A DNA stretch of 64,000 nucleotides from GCA-2737725 sp033763995 (GTDB taxonomy: Bacteria > Pseudomonadota > Alphaproteobacteria > Rhodospirillales > Rhodospirillaceae). The notes beneath the pieces are model-generated. The model saw only the letters and a program-made list of their open reading frames with translations. It had not been told where the DNA came from and made no database searches. This document shows, one piece after another, positions 63,182 through 64,000 of the stretch; within the stretch, counting starts at the first letter, position 1; every line of letters begins with the position of its first letter. The DNA lies in assembly GCA_033763995.1 (NCBI GenBank), contig JANRJL010000095.1, positions 13,982 to 77,981 of the forward strand, given 5' to 3'. The position numbers were made by a program, and so were the translations under genes.

Positions 63182-63292
63182 AAAACCCGCGCGCAAAATT
63201 TTTGCGCGGGCGCCAAAAATTGGCACCCATTTGCGCGCAACGGTTGCCTGTTCCACCTGTTATTTCAGGGAGGATTCCAAAATAACAGGCGG
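63182..63292 (-). repeat. Dispersed repeat, inverted copy
   Basis: The reverse complement matches 20723-20838, including CCTGTTATTT / AAATAACAGG arms, TGGAACAGGC and the hairpin near GCGCAAAATTTTTGCGCG. No gene is nearby. Confidence 0.7.
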
Positions 63293-63514
63293 ACTTTTCC
63301 CGCGCCTGTGCCGCAAATTGAAAAACTATTCTCTTCGTGGATTGTGGTGATAACGGGCGATTTTGTGACGCGCCGGACCGCGTTGCCGAAAGGACACCTC
63401 GCCGCCGCCGAGACTCATCGCGGACCCGGCGGGGAATGTGCAACGCCGTGGTCATGGGAGAACTATATCATGGATGGCGCGCCGACTAAATCGCGCTGAG
63501 GCATTGTCCCCACT

Positions 63515-63628
63515 ACTCACGAACGCGATAAACAAGTCTGACTTGCTTTTTCTCTTCGACCGAGGGGTCTCACCGAGGGCGAAAGAAAAACCTAGTCAGA
63601 CTTATTTATCGGGGAGTTTTTACTCTGA
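63515..63628 (+). repeat. Direct repeat near the IS end, copy 1
   Basis: Runs from ACTCACGAACGCGATA to GGGGAGTTTTTACTCTGA. Inside, ACAAGTCTGACTTG with CTTTTTCTC and the later GAAAGAAAAA with AGTCAGACTT form an imperfect long hairpin. It is repeated at 63728-63866. The space between the copies holds short AAATGCGATGGTC duplications. Confidence 0.75.
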
Positions 63629-63727
63629 CCCCAAATGCGATGGTCAAATGGTCAAATGCGATGGTCATGGAAAGATGATAGCACAAATGCGGAGAGGAAT
63701 GAATGTGGCGCGGGCGTTATCCACGCG

Positions 63728-63866
63728 ACTCACGAACGCGATAAGCAAGGAGATAGGCATGGAGATAAACAAGTCTGACTTGCTTTTTCTCTTCGACTGA
63801 GGCGTTCACGCCGAAGGCGAAAGAAAAATCTAGTCGGACTTGCTTATCGGGGAGTTTTTACTCTGA
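63728..63866 (+). repeat. Direct repeat near the IS end, copy 2
   Basis: The same unit as 63515-63628, with a 25-base insertion (containing GGAGATAGGCATGG) after CGATAAGCAA and a few changes in the loop. It ends one base before the putative left part of the insertion sequence. Confidence 0.75.
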
Positions 63867-64000
63867 TGGGGTGGACGGCCCCCGCGCGGCATCACGTTGT
63901 GCCAAAGTGGTCGTTGTTGCTGAACCACTTGAAGGAGGCCGTCCATGGATCAGGGTATCACATTTGGGATCGACATATCCAAGCACGTGTTTCAGGTGCA
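63867..64000 (+). mobile_element. Left end of an IS110/IS1111-family insertion sequence (partial)
   Basis: The transposase start at 63945 fixes the family. The non-coding left end is short (about 78 bases) and starts near TGGGGTGGACGGCC; the exact boundary is uncertain. TGGACGGCC (63872-63880) is inverted at 63937-63945, covering the transposase start. The rest of the element is outside the window. Confidence 0.75.
63945..64000 (+). CDS. IS110/IS1111-family transposase (first 18 residues)
   Basis: Reads MDQGITFGIDISKHVFQV before the window ends. GIDISKHVFQV is the conserved N-terminus of DEDD transposases of this family, with the first catalytic Asp. GGAGG lies seven bases upstream. These enzymes work with a guide (bridge/seeker) RNA made from the element's non-coding end. 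Confidence 0.88.
   Translation, partial: MDQGITFGIDISKHVFQV

Noticed and set aside
63438..63800. A 120-codon open frame before the insertion sequence
   Set aside because: It runs through the two direct repeats and yields the same peptide twice; no ribosome site or family match.
63515..63866. A CRISPR array or other phased repeat array
   Set aside because: Only two long imperfect copies with hairpin structure, without regular short repeats and spacers; no cas genes anywhere in the window.

Overview
This is a GC-rich chromosomal segment of an alphaproteobacterium. The evidence is the gene order rplU-rpmA-GNAT-obgE-proB-proA-nadD-rsfS-rlmH, a kdsB-pheA pair divergent from a membrane-anchored cytochrome c, the alphaproteobacterial Usg and FzlA-like proteins, and typical alphaproteobacterial dispersed palindromes. 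I cannot name genus or species. Most of the window is conserved core. The left end (about 1-8470) is an accessory island with visibly lower GC, and the right end runs into an insertion sequence.

Layout. 1-6558: an accessory block with two leftward overlapping genes that look distantly like the DrmE/DrmA pair of DISARM phage defence, and a rightward two-gene operon (four-helix membrane protein plus large soluble protein) that I do not recognise. 6585-8489: an islet carrying one autoregulated Fic gene. It is bounded by near-duplicate segments of about 230 bp, each ending in the 3' end of tRNA-Ser(CGA). 8863-10947: an unknown protein and a MATCAP/DUF1704-type peptidase. 11191-19735: ribosomal proteins L21/L27, two GNATs, ObgE, proline synthesis, a Phd-VapC pair, NAD synthesis, ribosome silencing factor RsfS, RlmH and NudC. 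19901-24262: methyltransferase, PheA, KdsB, cytochrome c, HisN-type phosphatase. 24466-30041: yejABEF peptide importer. 30196-34422: FliN-like protein, FzlA-like protein, TPR protein and two glycosyltransferases. 34503-44783: thrS, infC, a HigBA-type pair, an NTF2-like protein, rpmI-rplT, pheST and lepA. 44840-48461: small membrane protein, tRNA-Ser(GGA) with a duplicated 3' end, TonB-dependent receptor, GNAT. 48648-53682: M1 aminopeptidase, DUF6702 protein, groESL with a CIRCE-like operator. 53935-57665: usg, a second TonB receptor and a broken second usg. 57780-62753: exported Rossmann-fold protein, DUF4010 membrane protein and a TRAP transporter. 62754-64000: repeats, then the left end and first codons of an IS110/IS1111-type element.

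How it fits together. The core is largely translation and ribosome biogenesis (L20, L21, L27, L35, IF3, LepA, ObgE, RsfS, RlmH, ThrRS, PheRS, two tRNA-Ser) with envelope, import and amino-acid functions between. Accessory material sits at tRNA-Ser genes, at gaps inside core operons (two toxin-antitoxin pairs) and near dispersed palindromes. Notable points are an apparent AUC start codon on rsfS as well as infC, a duplicated att-like segment at tRNA-Ser(CGA) with a similar 3'-end duplication at tRNA-Ser(GGA), an unrecognised membrane/soluble module in the island, and a usg pseudogene duplication bracketing a TonB receptor. All functions are read from sequence alone; no database search was run.
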